Notes under the pieces: generated by a model
Databases searched by the model: none
What the model was told of the DNA's origin: nothing
What the model saw: the letters and a program-made list of their open reading frames with translations, nothing else
Origin: Brevundimonas mediterranea
GTDB taxonomy: Bacteria; Pseudomonadota; Alphaproteobacteria; Caulobacterales; Caulobacteraceae
DNA length: 64,000 nucleotides
Direction: 5' to 3'
NCBI RefSeq assembly: GCF_014196125.1
Contig: NZ_JACIDA010000001.1
Coordinates: 992,001 to 1,056,000 of the forward strand
Position numbers and translations under genes: made by a program
In this document: piece after piece, positions 42,873 through 51,585 of the stretch
Layout of the letters: the number at the start of each line of letters is the position of its first letter
Numbering within the stretch: position 1 is the stretch's first letter

Positions 42873-44762
42873 ATGCTCCAGATCACCGACCTGACCTTCA
42901 ACGCCTGGGGCCGCAAATTCCTTGTGGACGCCTCCGTCAGCCTGCCGCCCGGCGCCAAGGTTGGACTGGTCGGCCGCAACGGCATCGGCAAGTCCACCCT
43001 GTTCAAACTGATCCTCGGCGAGCTTCACGCCGCCGGCGACGAAATCAGCCTGCCCAAGACCGCCCGCATCGGCTCGGTCGATCAGGAACACCCGGCCACC
43101 CCCGTCAGCGTCATCGACACCATCCTTGAGGCCGACGTGGAACGCCACACCCTGCTGGGTCGGCTCGAGACCGCCGAACCCGAGGAAATGGGCGAGATAT
43201 GGTCCCGCCTGATCGAGATCGACGCCGACGCCGCCCCTGCGCGGGCCGCCGAAATCCTAGTCGGCCTGGGCTTCGACCAGGAGAACCAGGCTAGGCCAAT
43301 GTCTGAGTTCTCGGGCGGCTGGCGCATGCGCGTCGCCCTGGCCGCCGCCCTGTTCGCCGAGCCGGACATGCTGCTGCTCGACGAACCGACCAACTACCTC
43401 GACCTCGAAGGCGCCCTCTGGCTCGAGGCGCGGCTGAAGAAATACCCGCACACCGCCCTGATCATCTCCCACGACCGCGAGATGCTGAACGAGGTCTGCA
43501 CCCATATCCTGCACCTCGCGAACCACACCCTGACCCTCTACACAGGCAACTACGACGCCTTCGAAAAGGCCCGCGCCGAGAAGGCCCGGCTGCAGCTGTC
43601 GGCCAAGGCCAAGCAGGACGCCGAACGCGCCCACCTCCAGGCCTTCGTCGACCGGTTCAAGGCCAAGGCGTCAAAGGCCGCCCAGGCCCAGTCGCGGATG
43701 AAGCGGCTGGAGAAGATGCAGCCGGTGGCCACCACCATCGAGGAGCGGGTCGCCCCCTTCACCCTGCCCTCGCCGCCGCGCCCCCTGGCCCCGCCGCTGA
43801 TCCGGCTGGAACGGGCCAACGTCGGCTATGACGTCGGCAAGCCGATCCTGCGCAATCTGAACCTGCGGATGGACCTGGACGACCGTATCGGCCTGCTGGG
43901 CGTCAACGGCGCGGGCAAGTCCACCTTCGCCAAGATGATCGCCGGCGCCCTGGACGTGTCCGAGGGCGAACTGCACCGCGACAGGAAGATGCGCGTGGGC
44001 TGGTTCCACCAGCACCAGATCGAGGCGATGGACCCCACCGACACCCCGCTGGAGATCATCCGCCGCGCCATGCCGGACGCGCCCGAAAGCGCGCGCCGCT
44101 CCAAACTGGCCCAGTTCGGTTTGGGCTATGAAAAGCAGGAGACCACGGTCGACAGCCTGTCGGGCGGCGAGCGCGCCCGCCTGCTGCTGAACATGGTGGC
44201 GATGGACGCGCCCCACGTATTGATCCTCGACGAACCGACCAACCACCTGGACATCGACAGCCGCCGGGCCCTGCTGGACGCCCTGAACGACTATTCCGGC
44301 GCCGTCATCCTGATCACCCACGACCGCTCATTGATGGAGATGGTGGCTGACCGGCTGTGGCTGGCCGCCGACGGCACGGTCAAGCCGTTCGACGGCGACA
44401 TGGACGACTACGCCAAGTTCGTTCTGGACCGCGCCAAACAGGCCATCGCCAAACCCAGCCAGATTAAGAAGGAAGAGGCCGCCGCCGCGCCGGCCGCCCA
44501 GAACAACAAGGGCAAGAAGAACGACCGCAAATCCGGCCCCTCCCCTTCGACCCTGCGTCACGCCGTCAAGAAGGCCGAAGAAACCATGGCCCGCCTGACC
44601 GCCGAGATCGCGCGCATCGACGACGACATGGCCACCGCCTCGATCAACAATCCCAAGGCGCTGGAGGGCCTGACCCGGGCCCGCGCCAAGACTCAAGCCG
44701 ACCTGGACGCCGCCGAAGTCGCCTGGGTCGCAGCGGAAGAGGCGCTCGCCGAGGTGTCGTGA
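42873..44762 (+). CDS. ABC-F family ATPase
   Basis: A 629-residue soluble protein with two ABC domains and no membrane part. Domain 1: GRNGIGKST, SGGWRMRVALA, LLLDEPTNYLD. Domain 2: GVNGAGKST, SLSGGERARL, LILDEPTNHLD. A charged linker lies between, and a coiled-coil tail (residues about 555-629, HAVKKAEETMARLTAEIARI) follows, as in Uup/YheS-type proteins that act on the ribosome. It starts 48 bases from the divergent antitoxin, so the TA operator could also affect its transcription. Its stop overlaps the next gene (TGATG). Confidence 0.93.
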   Translation: MLQITDLTFNAWGRKFLVDASVSLPPGAKVGLVGRNGIGKSTLFKLILGELHAAGDEISLPKTARIGSVDQEHPATPVSVIDTILEADVERHTLLGRLETAEPEEMGEIWSRLIEIDADAAPARAAEILVGLGFDQENQARPMSEFSGGWRMRVALAAALFAEPDMLLLDEPTNYLDLEGALWLEARLKKYPHTALIISHDREMLNEVCTHILHLANHTLTLYTGNYDAFEKARAEKARLQLSAKAKQDAERAHLQAFVDRFKAKASKAAQAQSRMKRLEKMQPVATTIEERVAPFTLPSPPRPLAPPLIRLERANVGYDVGKPILRNLNLRMDLDDRIGLLGVNGAGKSTFAKMIAGALDVSEGELHRDRKMRVGWFHQHQIEAMDPTDTPLEIIRRAMPDAPESARRSKLAQFGLGYEKQETTVDSLSGGERARLLLNMVAMDAPHVLILDEPTNHLDIDSRRALLDALNDYSGAVILITHDRSLMEMVADRLWLAADGTVKPFDGDMDDYAKFVLDRAKQAIAKPSQIKKEEAAAAPAAQNNKGKKNDRKSGPSPSTLRHAVKKAEETMARLTAEIARIDDDMATASINNPKALEGLTRARAKTQADLDAAEVAWVAAEEALAEVS

Positions 44763-45004
44763 TGAAGCCGATCAAGTTCAGTCGGGAGGAGACCGCCGCG
44801 ATAGCGGCGAAGCTGCGTCCCTATTTCCGGGACGAACTGGACGTCGAACTGCGCGACCTTCAGGCCCAGATGCTGGTCGACTTTCTCAGCGCCGAGATCG
44901 GCCCCTTCTTTTACAACCGCGCCCTTTATGACGCTCAGGCCGTGCTCAAGAAAAAGGCCGACGACATTTCGGAGGCCATCGCCGGACTGGAACGCGGCGA
45001 ATGA
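44762..45004 (+). CDS. DUF2164-family small protein
   Basis: An 80-residue protein of the DUF2164 family: FSREETAAIAAKLRPYFRDEL, then LGRFQ-like position here as LQAQMLVDFLSAEIGPFFYNRALYDA. An alternative GTG start at 44759 adds one residue; the ATG overlapping the ABC-F stop (TGATG) is preferred. Function unknown; the coupling to the ABC-F gene suggests joint expression. Confidence 0.85.
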   Translation: MKPIKFSREETAAIAAKLRPYFRDELDVELRDLQAQMLVDFLSAEIGPFFYNRALYDAQAVLKKKADDISEAIAGLERGE

Positions 45005-45008
45005 GGCG

Positions 45009-45030
45009 GGCGGAGCGCCCTTGCTCCGCC
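45009..45030. terminator. Hairpin between convergent DUF2164 and AIM24 genes
   Basis: ggcggagc (45009-45016) pairs with gctccgcc (45023-45030) over a 6-base loop. No clear T-run, so a moderate call. Confidence 0.55.
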
Positions 45031-45040
45031 CCCAGCAGCG

Positions 45041-45742
45041 TCAGCCCCCGCTGCCGGCCTGCATATAGGTTTCCTCATAGGGCTGGACCACGACCCAGCC
45101 CTCCCCGGCGAACTTCATCTGGATGCTCTCGCCCGAGCCCCGACCCATCAGGGTCTTGAACGAGATGTCGGTGGCGATCTCAGGCGACAGGCCGCCTGAC
45201 CAGGCCACGGTGGCGTTCGGATCGGTGAACACTGGCCCGGTCGCCGCGCTGACCTTGAGGATCAGCGGATCATAGTGGGAGGTGATGGCCACGATGCCGC
45301 TGCCGCTCAGCTTCACATTGAACAGGCCGCCGGACATCATCCCGGCGACCCGCTTCATCATGGTGATCTGGTTGCTGACGCCGGTCTCCAGCGCCAGCAC
45401 GTCATTGCCATTGGCGAAGATGGTCTCGTCAGCGAGCCGCAGCAGGGTGATCTTCTTGCCCGTATCGGCCAGATAGACCCGCCCCTGGCCCTCCATCTTC
45501 ATCAGCACCATGCCCTCGCCGCTGACCGCCTTCTTCAGCAGATTGCCGAGGCCCTGTTCCATCAGGCCCTGACGCGTGAACTTCACCTGCCCGGTTCGCG
45601 CCACCATGGTCCCGGCCTTGGCCCACACCGACCCGTTCAGCCGCACCTCCAGCAGATATTGGTTCTCCAGTTCGAAGGCGTCGGGGCTGACGTCCTTCTC
45701 CCTGTAGGCGGCGACGAACTCGGCGACGGTCTTTACGGGCAT
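45041..45742 (-). CDS. AIM24 / TIGR00266-family protein
   Basis: A 233-residue all-beta protein of the AIM24 family: VRLNGSVWAKAGTMVARTGQVKF, EGQGRVYLADTGKKITLL and GWVVVQPYEE. No signal peptide or membrane segment is seen. GAGG precedes the ATG at 45742; the longer frame to 45805 is less likely. Its function in bacteria is unclear. Confidence 0.9.
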   Translation of the reverse strand: MPVKTVAEFVAAYREKDVSPDAFELENQYLLEVRLNGSVWAKAGTMVARTGQVKFTRQGLMEQGLGNLLKKAVSGEGMVLMKMEGQGRVYLADTGKKITLLRLADETIFANGNDVLALETGVSNQITMMKRVAGMMSGGLFNVKLSGSGIVAITSHYDPLILKVSAATGPVFTDPNATVAWSGGLSPEIATDISFKTLMGRGSGESIQMKFAGEGWVVVQPYEETYMQAGSGG

Positions 45743-45814
45743 GGAAACCTCAAAAGCGGGGATGTCTGAACCGCCAGCCTGCCCGTCGAAGCGACGGTCG
45801 TGCAAGCTGAAATG

Positions 45815-45834
45815 AATTGCAAACGACTCTCAAT
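45815..45834. promoter_or_regulatory. Fur-box-like sequence upstream of a DUF4198 gene
   Basis: TTGCAAACGACTCTCAAT (45817-45834) is near the alphaproteobacterial Fur-type site (TTGCAAATGATTCTCAAT) with a few mismatches by eye. It lies 37 bases before the start at 45871 in the divergent region. Weak evidence on its own; AIM24 might also respond. Confidence 0.4.
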
Positions 45835-45870
45835 CTTATTATTCCCCACCCGAAAGCGGAGGACGCCCCC

Positions 45871-46671
45871 ATGACTCGCCCCACCATCCACGCCGGCCTG
45901 CTGGCCTCCGTCCTGGCGGTCTGGAGCGCCGGGGCGGCCCAGGCCCACTCCCCCTATCTACGGCCCAACCTTTTCGACGCCGGGCGGCGCGACCATGTTA
46001 CAGTCGAGGCCAGCTTCACCGAGGATGTCTTCAACGCCGAGGTTGTCATGCGCTCCGACAGCTTCCACATCGTCGGCCCCAATGGGGCTGCGCCGATCAG
46101 CGCCGTCACCTATCTGCGCGACCTGGCGGTGTTCGAGGCGCCGACCCCGGTGGACGGCCTCTACCGCCTGTCGTCCGGCGCCCGCGCCGGCCGCGCGGCC
46201 AAGATGTACAACACTCCCTCCGGCTGGAAGATGGTCGGCGAGGAAGACACGCCGCCCCCGCCCGGCGCCGAACTGGTCGATGTCCAGAGCATCACCGTCG
46301 CCGAGGTCTATGTGGTGCGCGGCGCCCCCGACGACGCGGCCCTTAAACCCACCGGCCAGGGCCTGGAGCTCCAGCCCCTGATCCAGCCGAACCAGATCGT
46401 CGCCGGCGAAGACGCGAGCTTCCGCCTGCTGTTCGACGGCCAGCCCCTGGCCAACGCCCCCGTCACCGTCTTCCGCGAAGCCGGCCTATACGACGGCAAG
46501 AAGATCGAGACAGAAACCGTCACCGACGCCTCGGGCGTCCTGACCCTGCGCGTCTCGACCCCCGGCGCCTATATGACCCAGGTCCGCCACCGCACCGCCG
46601 CCCCCTCAGGCAGCCCCACCCCCTACCGCAGCTACACCCACACCCTGACCTTCATCGCCGACGCGGGGTGA
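45871..46671 (+). CDS. Secreted DUF4198-family protein
   Basis: A 266-residue exported protein (signal ending AAQAHSPY at about residue 25), all-beta, with the DUF4198 features: a mature N-terminal HSPYLRPNLF and repeated GPNGAAPISAV, QPLANAPVTVF segments forming immunoglobulin-like folds. DUF4198 proteins occur near nickel, cobalt or iron uptake genes and are thought to bind metal or complexes in the periplasm. GGAGGA precedes the ATG. A Fur-like sequence upstream supports a metal link but is weak. Confidence 0.83.
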   Translation: MTRPTIHAGLLASVLAVWSAGAAQAHSPYLRPNLFDAGRRDHVTVEASFTEDVFNAEVVMRSDSFHIVGPNGAAPISAVTYLRDLAVFEAPTPVDGLYRLSSGARAGRAAKMYNTPSGWKMVGEEDTPPPPGAELVDVQSITVAEVYVVRGAPDDAALKPTGQGLELQPLIQPNQIVAGEDASFRLLFDGQPLANAPVTVFREAGLYDGKKIETETVTDASGVLTLRVSTPGAYMTQVRHRTAAPSGSPTPYRSYTHTLTFIADAG

Positions 46672-46838
46672 GACGCGGGATCACCGTTGTTCGGCACTTC
46701 GATTCGCTCAGAAGAATTTACTTCACCCTCCAGATCACCGGCTTCCGACGAAAGCTTGGCCATTGCTGGTCGCATCCGCCCATTGCCACGGGTCGAGCGA
46801 CTATCTACGGTCATCAGCCCGTCGGAACAGATTTGGTC

Positions 46839-48197
46839 ATGAATAAATCTATTGGTGTGACCAGCGAGCGCCTTGGACGCATCGTCGAAGAAGCTGCGAG
46901 TGAAGTTTATATATTCGGCGCAGCCGACTTCTACTTTCGACTCGTCAACAAGGGCGCACGCGACAATCTCGGTTATAATTCCGAAGAGCTCGCCCGCCTG
47001 ACACCGTGGGATCTGAAGCCGAACATCAGTCGTGCCGATTTCCTGAGCTTGATCAAACCTCTCCAATCTGGCGAGGTCGACAGACTTGACTTCGACACCC
47101 TTCACAAACGCAAGGACGGCAGCACATACAACGTGTCCGTCAAGCTTCAGCTCTTTGACGACGGCGATGACGCGGTCTTCTATGCCGCCATCAAGGATAC
47201 GACGGATTATCGACGTGTTGAGGCCGCTTTGCGCGACACCGCCACCCGGCTTGATGTTATATTGAGCAACACGACCATGGCCGTCTTCCTCATGGATGAA
47301 CGACAGCACTGTGTATTCATGAACAGGGCGGCGGAGAAACTCACGGGCTACGCCTTCGCGGAAACGACCGGACGCCCCCTCCACGACGTGATTCATCACA
47401 CCTATCCAGACGGCTCACCCTTCCCCCTCTCGGAGTGCGCCATCGACCGCGCCTTTCCGGAACAGGCCGGGACACAGGGCGAGGAGGTTTTTGTCCATAA
47501 GGACGGCTCCTTCTACCCTGTCGCCTTCACGGCCAGCCCGATCTACGACAGGGAGGCGAAGGCCATAGGTACCGTCATCGAAGCGCGCGACATCAGTGAG
47601 GAGAAGCGCAACGAGGAGGCCCGCCAGTTGCTGATGAACGAGGTCGATCACAGGGCGCGCAATGTTCTCTCGATCATCCAGTCGCTCACGCGACTGACCC
47701 GCGCCGACGATGTCGCGACCTACAAGGACGTCCTGGCCGGGCGCATCGGCGCCCTCGCGCGCGCGCAGACCTCCCTGGCCAGTCGACGTTGGGAAGGCGG
47801 GCGGCTGGAGGATGTGGTCAGGGAAGAGCTGGAAGCCCTTTGCCCCAGGGACACCGTGGATACGCAAGGCCCCGAGATCGGTCTTTCGCCACACCAGGTC
47901 CAGCCCCTCAGCATGCTGCTCCACGAACTGGCGACCAACGCCAACAAATACGGAGCCTGCAGCAATGGAGGCGGACGTGTCTCGGTGACCTGGACGCTGA
48001 AGGAGGGTCAGGTGACGCTCCGGTGGCGCGAAACCGGCGGCCCGACGGTTGTTCCGCCGACCCGAGAAGGCTTCGGATCCTCCCTGAAGGCCAGCGTGGT
48101 CCGCCAGCTGGGCGGCGCCCTGACCCGAGAGTGGGCGCCGGACGGGCTCATCGTCGAAGTCGCCTTCCCGCTAGACCCGCTGCAAACGCCTGCCTGA
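46839..48197 (+). CDS. PAS-domain sensor histidine kinase, HWE/HisKA_2 type
   Basis: A 452-residue soluble sensor kinase: two PAS domains (about residues 15-125 and 130-260: NKGARDNLGYNSEEL, MNRAAEKLTGYAFAETTGRP), then the HWE phosphoacceptor helix with His in MNEVDHRARNVLSIIQSL and the ATPase domain (LLHELATNANKYGA, LRWRETGGP, EGFGSSLKASVVRQLGG). No transmembrane helix. Start at 46839 was preferred over a 57-codon longer frame, which is not PAS-like. No response regulator gene is next to it, so an orphan kinase. The 5' third is less GC-rich than the rest. Confidence 0.9.
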   Translation: MNKSIGVTSERLGRIVEEAASEVYIFGAADFYFRLVNKGARDNLGYNSEELARLTPWDLKPNISRADFLSLIKPLQSGEVDRLDFDTLHKRKDGSTYNVSVKLQLFDDGDDAVFYAAIKDTTDYRRVEAALRDTATRLDVILSNTTMAVFLMDERQHCVFMNRAAEKLTGYAFAETTGRPLHDVIHHTYPDGSPFPLSECAIDRAFPEQAGTQGEEVFVHKDGSFYPVAFTASPIYDREAKAIGTVIEARDISEEKRNEEARQLLMNEVDHRARNVLSIIQSLTRLTRADDVATYKDVLAGRIGALARAQTSLASRRWEGGRLEDVVREELEALCPRDTVDTQGPEIGLSPHQVQPLSMLLHELATNANKYGACSNGGGRVSVTWTLKEGQVTLRWRETGGPTVVPPTREGFGSSLKASVVRQLGGALTREWAPDGLIVEVAFPLDPLQTPA

Positions 48198-48414
48198 GCC
48201 GAGCCTTCAGGTCGAGAGCGGAGGCCGGAGGGCCTTCCTCGACGCATACGGACAACTCTAACCCTTGTTCGCTTTCCGGAACGCACCCCAAGTCACAGTT
48301 CGACCCCTTGCGGACTTCCAGTGGAGACGGTGGTATAGGCCGGATGGCAAGGTCGGGCCACGACCGCTGCAATGGGCCCTGCGGCAGCCCCTGATCCGGC
48401 CGACCTTCTCCCTG

Positions 48415-48699
48415 TCAGAACTTGACGCCGGCTGCGGGCTTGGGCCGCGATGGCGGCCTTTCGGGCGCAGGACCGCTGACGCCTTGTTCGCTGATGCTCT
48501 TGGCGGCCGGCGCGGCCGGGTTGGGGTTCACCGGAGGCGCCGCAGCGGTCGCCGGAGCCGGAGCCGGAGCGGACGCCGGAGGCGTCCCTGGCCGGGCGTG
48601 CTGCGTCGGCAGCGGCACGGGACCGGGCGCCGCCTGTTCCGCCGCCGTCGCGTTGACAGCGGCGACCAGCGCAAATCCGGTGATGATCGCGAGCCTCAT
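48415..48699 (-). CDS. Small secreted proline/alanine-rich protein
   Basis: A 94-residue protein with a signal peptide (MRLAIITGFALVAAVNATAA, cleaved near residue 20) and a low-complexity mature part of alternating proline and alanine (PASAPAPAPATAAAPPV). GGGGAG lies before the ATG at 48699. No domain is recognised. It lies upstream of the GH3 gene on the same strand order, 158 bases beyond its end. Confidence 0.6.
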   Translation of the reverse strand: MRLAIITGFALVAAVNATAAEQAAPGPVPLPTQHARPGTPPASAPAPAPATAAAPPVNPNPAAPAAKSISEQGVSGPAPERPPSRPKPAAGVKF

Positions 48700-48857
48700 A
48701 ATTGTCTCCCCTCTGTTGGTTGGCCAGTCAAGCCAGCGCCATGGTTCACAGCTTGCCGATGAATGCACAGTGAACGTCACCCTGACCAGACTGCCGGAAG
48801 GTTCTGCAAAGGGATCGACCGGCAAGGAGGGAGCCGTTTTCATGTCTGCTACCCCCC

Positions 48858-51347
48858 TCACCCCGGACAGCGCGTCTCCGTCTGGCTGGCGTCCAGCCGG
48901 ATCTCAGACACTGACACCGTCATCTTGCCCGACGTCGCCATGTGGAACGGAACCTCGACCTTCGACAGATCCCCGCCGTCGGTGCGGAAACAGGTCAGGG
49001 GGATACGGGCCTCGCGCCACTGGCCGACCGGGGCCGAACGCAGCAGGCCGGTCAGGTCCACCGCCCCGCCGCCCAGCTTGAAGGCCACCGGCGCGCTCGG
49101 CGCGGCGTCCACGCGGTAGCGGAAGCCCAAGGCCACCGCGCCATTAGCCTGACGCGTCAGATCGACAGGCGTGCCCCAGATCTCGACGCTGGCGGCGCCG
49201 GTTCCGGCGAAGACGAACTGCTGGCCGCTCTCCTGGGCCAGGTCGTCGACCGGGCGCGAAGCGACGCCGCTGCGCGGGCTGGACGCCGTCTTGGCTGTGC
49301 CGGGCCGCGTCTGCCCGCCCGCGTCGTTCAGCAGCAGGCTCCACGGCGAGACGAACCGCCCGTCGACGAAGTAGCGGTCCAGATTGGTCGCCTGGGCCGA
49401 TACCCCGCTGGCCTCCGACAGCATCCCCACCGTCGCCGGCGCGGCGTAGCTGAGGCCATAGCCATAGGCGAACTGCGGATCATAACCGGGCTGGCCGTGG
49501 TTCAGCGGCGTCCCAGTCGCATCCTTGGGCCAGCTGAACGACAGCTTGCCGGTAAAGTCGTTGCGCGCCTTGCCGTCGGCGCCGCCCACCAGCAGGTCGG
49601 CGATCCCGCCGCCCTCGGTCCCCGGCAGCCAGGCGGCCACGAAGGCGTCCGAGGCGTTGATCTCCGGATTGGTCCACATCGGCCGCCCCGACAGGAAGAC
49701 CGAGACGGTCGGTATTCCCGCCGCCTTCAGCCGCGTCAGCGTCTCCAGCGGCGCGCTGGGCACATAGTCCAGATTGTCCACGTCGCCCTGGAACTCGGCA
49801 TAGGGGGTCTCGCCGAAGACGACGATGGCCACATCCGGCTTGTCGGTGAAGCTCCCGTCCGCGCTCAGGGTCGCGCTCCCGCCGCCGGCCTTGACGGCCG
49901 CATCGATCCCGCCCCAGATGGACTGGCCCTGCGGGAAGTCGGCGTTGGAATTGCCCGTCCCCTGCCAGCTCAGCGTCCAGCCGCCCGAGGCCTGGCCGAT
50001 GTCGTCGGCCGCCGTCCCCGCCACCAGGACCCTCGCCTTGGCGCGGACCGGCAGGACGCCGTCGTTCTTCAGCAGCACCAGGGACTTGCGCACCGCCTCG
50101 CGCGCCAGGGCGCGGTGCGCCGGCGAGGCCAGTTCCTCGAACCGGCCCTCCATCGGCCGCGTCGGCTCGAACAGGCCGGTCTTGGCCTTGGCGATCAGGA
50201 TTCGGCGCACCGCCTCGTCCACCCGCGTCATCGGGATTTCGCCCGACTTGGCCTGGGCCAGGGTCGAGGCGTACAGCGGCTTCCAGCTGTCGGGCGCCAT
50301 CAGCATGTCGATGCCCGCGTTCACCGCCAGGGCGCAGCTCTCATTGGTGCAGCCCGGCAGTTGACCATGGGCGTTCCAGTCGGACACCACGAAGCCCTTG
50401 AAGCCCAGCGGCCCGCGCAGCACGTCGGTCAGAAGGGTCGGGTTGCCCGAATGCTTGTAGCCGTTCCAGCCCGAGAAACTGGCCATGATCGACAGCACGC
50501 CGGCGTCGATGGCCTGGACATAGCCGCCCAGGTGGACGTCGATCAGCTCCTGCTCCGTGCCCCGGAAATCGCCCTGGTCCTCGCCCTCGAAGGTGCCGCC
50601 GTCGGCCAGGAAGTGTTTCGCAGATCCGGCGATATGGCCGGGCGCCAGCGGCCGGCCCGGCTGCAGCTCGCCCTGAAGCCCCAGGGTCATCGGCCCGGCG
50701 TAGGACCGCTGAACCTCCGGGTCCTCGGCATAGCCCTCATAGGACCGGCCCCAGCGGTCGTCGCGCGGCACGGCCAGGGTCGGACCGAAGGTCCATTCCG
50801 CCCCGGTCACCGCCACCTCCAGCGCCGTCGCCGCCCCGATGCGCCGGATCAGGTCCGGATCGCGCGCCGCGCCCAGGCCGATGTTGTGCGGGAAGATGGT
50901 CGCGCCGGGGACGTTGTTGTGCCCGTGCACCGCGTCGATGCCGTAGATCAGCGGGATGGTCGTGCCCCCGCGCGCTTCGTTGGCGGCGCGGAAGGCGCGG
51001 GCCAGGTCCAGCCACTTCTGCGCCGTCGCCTTGTCGTCGCCCCAAGGGCCGGAACTGCCGCCCGCCAGGATCGAGCCCAGCGGATAGGTCTTCAGATCGT
51101 CCGGCGTGATCGAGCCGATGTCGGCCTGGATCAGCTGCCCGACCTTCTCCTCCAGCGTCATCTTCGCCATCAGTTCGGTGACGAAGGCCTCGGTCCGCGC
51201 GTCGCTGATCGCCGCCGGGGTCGCCGCCTGGGGCCACAGCGCAGGACGGGCCCGCGCCGCCTCGGGAACCGCCGCCGTCTGGGCCAGGGCGGGCGCGCCG
51301 CCGCTCACGGCCAGGGCCAGAACCATCAGGGACACAGTCGTGCGCAT
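48858..51347 (-). CDS. Glycoside hydrolase family 3 beta-glucosidase, ExoP-like
   Basis: A 829-residue exported glucosidase (signal ending GGAPALAQT near residue 22). GH3 landmarks: IYGIDAVHGHNN, FPHNIGLGA, RDDRWGRSYEGYAED, GSAKHFLADGG, and the nucleophile Asp in FVVSDWNAHG; the second domain has VLLKNDGVLPV and SGRPMW; a C-terminal beta domain (about residues 640-829) resembles the carbohydrate-binding end of ExoP. GAGGAAAT precedes the ATG at 51347. A perfect TGAGAACGTTCTCA palindrome upstream suggests LacI-family control. It could finish glucan fragments made by the GH144 enzyme, but the two loci have different operators. Confidence 0.93.
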   Translation of the reverse strand: MRTTVSLMVLALAVSGGAPALAQTAAVPEAARARPALWPQAATPAAISDARTEAFVTELMAKMTLEEKVGQLIQADIGSITPDDLKTYPLGSILAGGSSGPWGDDKATAQKWLDLARAFRAANEARGGTTIPLIYGIDAVHGHNNVPGATIFPHNIGLGAARDPDLIRRIGAATALEVAVTGAEWTFGPTLAVPRDDRWGRSYEGYAEDPEVQRSYAGPMTLGLQGELQPGRPLAPGHIAGSAKHFLADGGTFEGEDQGDFRGTEQELIDVHLGGYVQAIDAGVLSIMASFSGWNGYKHSGNPTLLTDVLRGPLGFKGFVVSDWNAHGQLPGCTNESCALAVNAGIDMLMAPDSWKPLYASTLAQAKSGEIPMTRVDEAVRRILIAKAKTGLFEPTRPMEGRFEELASPAHRALAREAVRKSLVLLKNDGVLPVRAKARVLVAGTAADDIGQASGGWTLSWQGTGNSNADFPQGQSIWGGIDAAVKAGGGSATLSADGSFTDKPDVAIVVFGETPYAEFQGDVDNLDYVPSAPLETLTRLKAAGIPTVSVFLSGRPMWTNPEINASDAFVAAWLPGTEGGGIADLLVGGADGKARNDFTGKLSFSWPKDATGTPLNHGQPGYDPQFAYGYGLSYAAPATVGMLSEASGVSAQATNLDRYFVDGRFVSPWSLLLNDAGGQTRPGTAKTASSPRSGVASRPVDDLAQESGQQFVFAGTGAASVEIWGTPVDLTRQANGAVALGFRYRVDAAPSAPVAFKLGGGAVDLTGLLRSAPVGQWREARIPLTCFRTDGGDLSKVEVPFHMATSGKMTVSVSEIRLDASQTETRCPG

Positions 51348-51527
51348 CGGATTTCCTCGCAGGATGAACCAGGAGGCGTGCGTCTGACGGATCGGAAGAC
51401 AGGCGGAGATGCGCGGCGGAACGACGACGTTCCGACCCTTCACCCCGTGCGTCTGCTCCCGAGCGATCGATCCGCCGCCCTTCGGCGCGGATTAGGGACG
51501 GGACGCGACGAACCGTCAAGCCATTTT

Positions 51528-51541
51528 TGAGAACGTTCTCA
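51528..51541. promoter_or_regulatory. Perfect LacI-type operator upstream of the GH3 gene
   Basis: TGAGAACGTTCTCA is a 14-base perfect palindrome with the central CG of LacI-family sites. It is 181 bases before the GH3 start and 45 bases from the end of the preceding convergent-side gene. It differs from the site at 19892, so a regulator outside this window is expected. Confidence 0.68.
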
Positions 51542-51585
51542 GGATCGCACTGCGCACGATGTCGCAGGGCCGCCGCCGACGTCTT

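Noticed and set aside
48340..48420. Repeat resembling the topA element in the gap before the small proline-rich gene
   Set aside because: Stretches such as atccggcc and gaccttctcc recall it, but arms are not in nested order and the match is too degenerate.
48942..51530. 862-codon plus-strand open frame over the GH3 gene
   Set aside because: Low-complexity Arg/Gln/Gly-rich reading opposite a complete GH3 enzyme.
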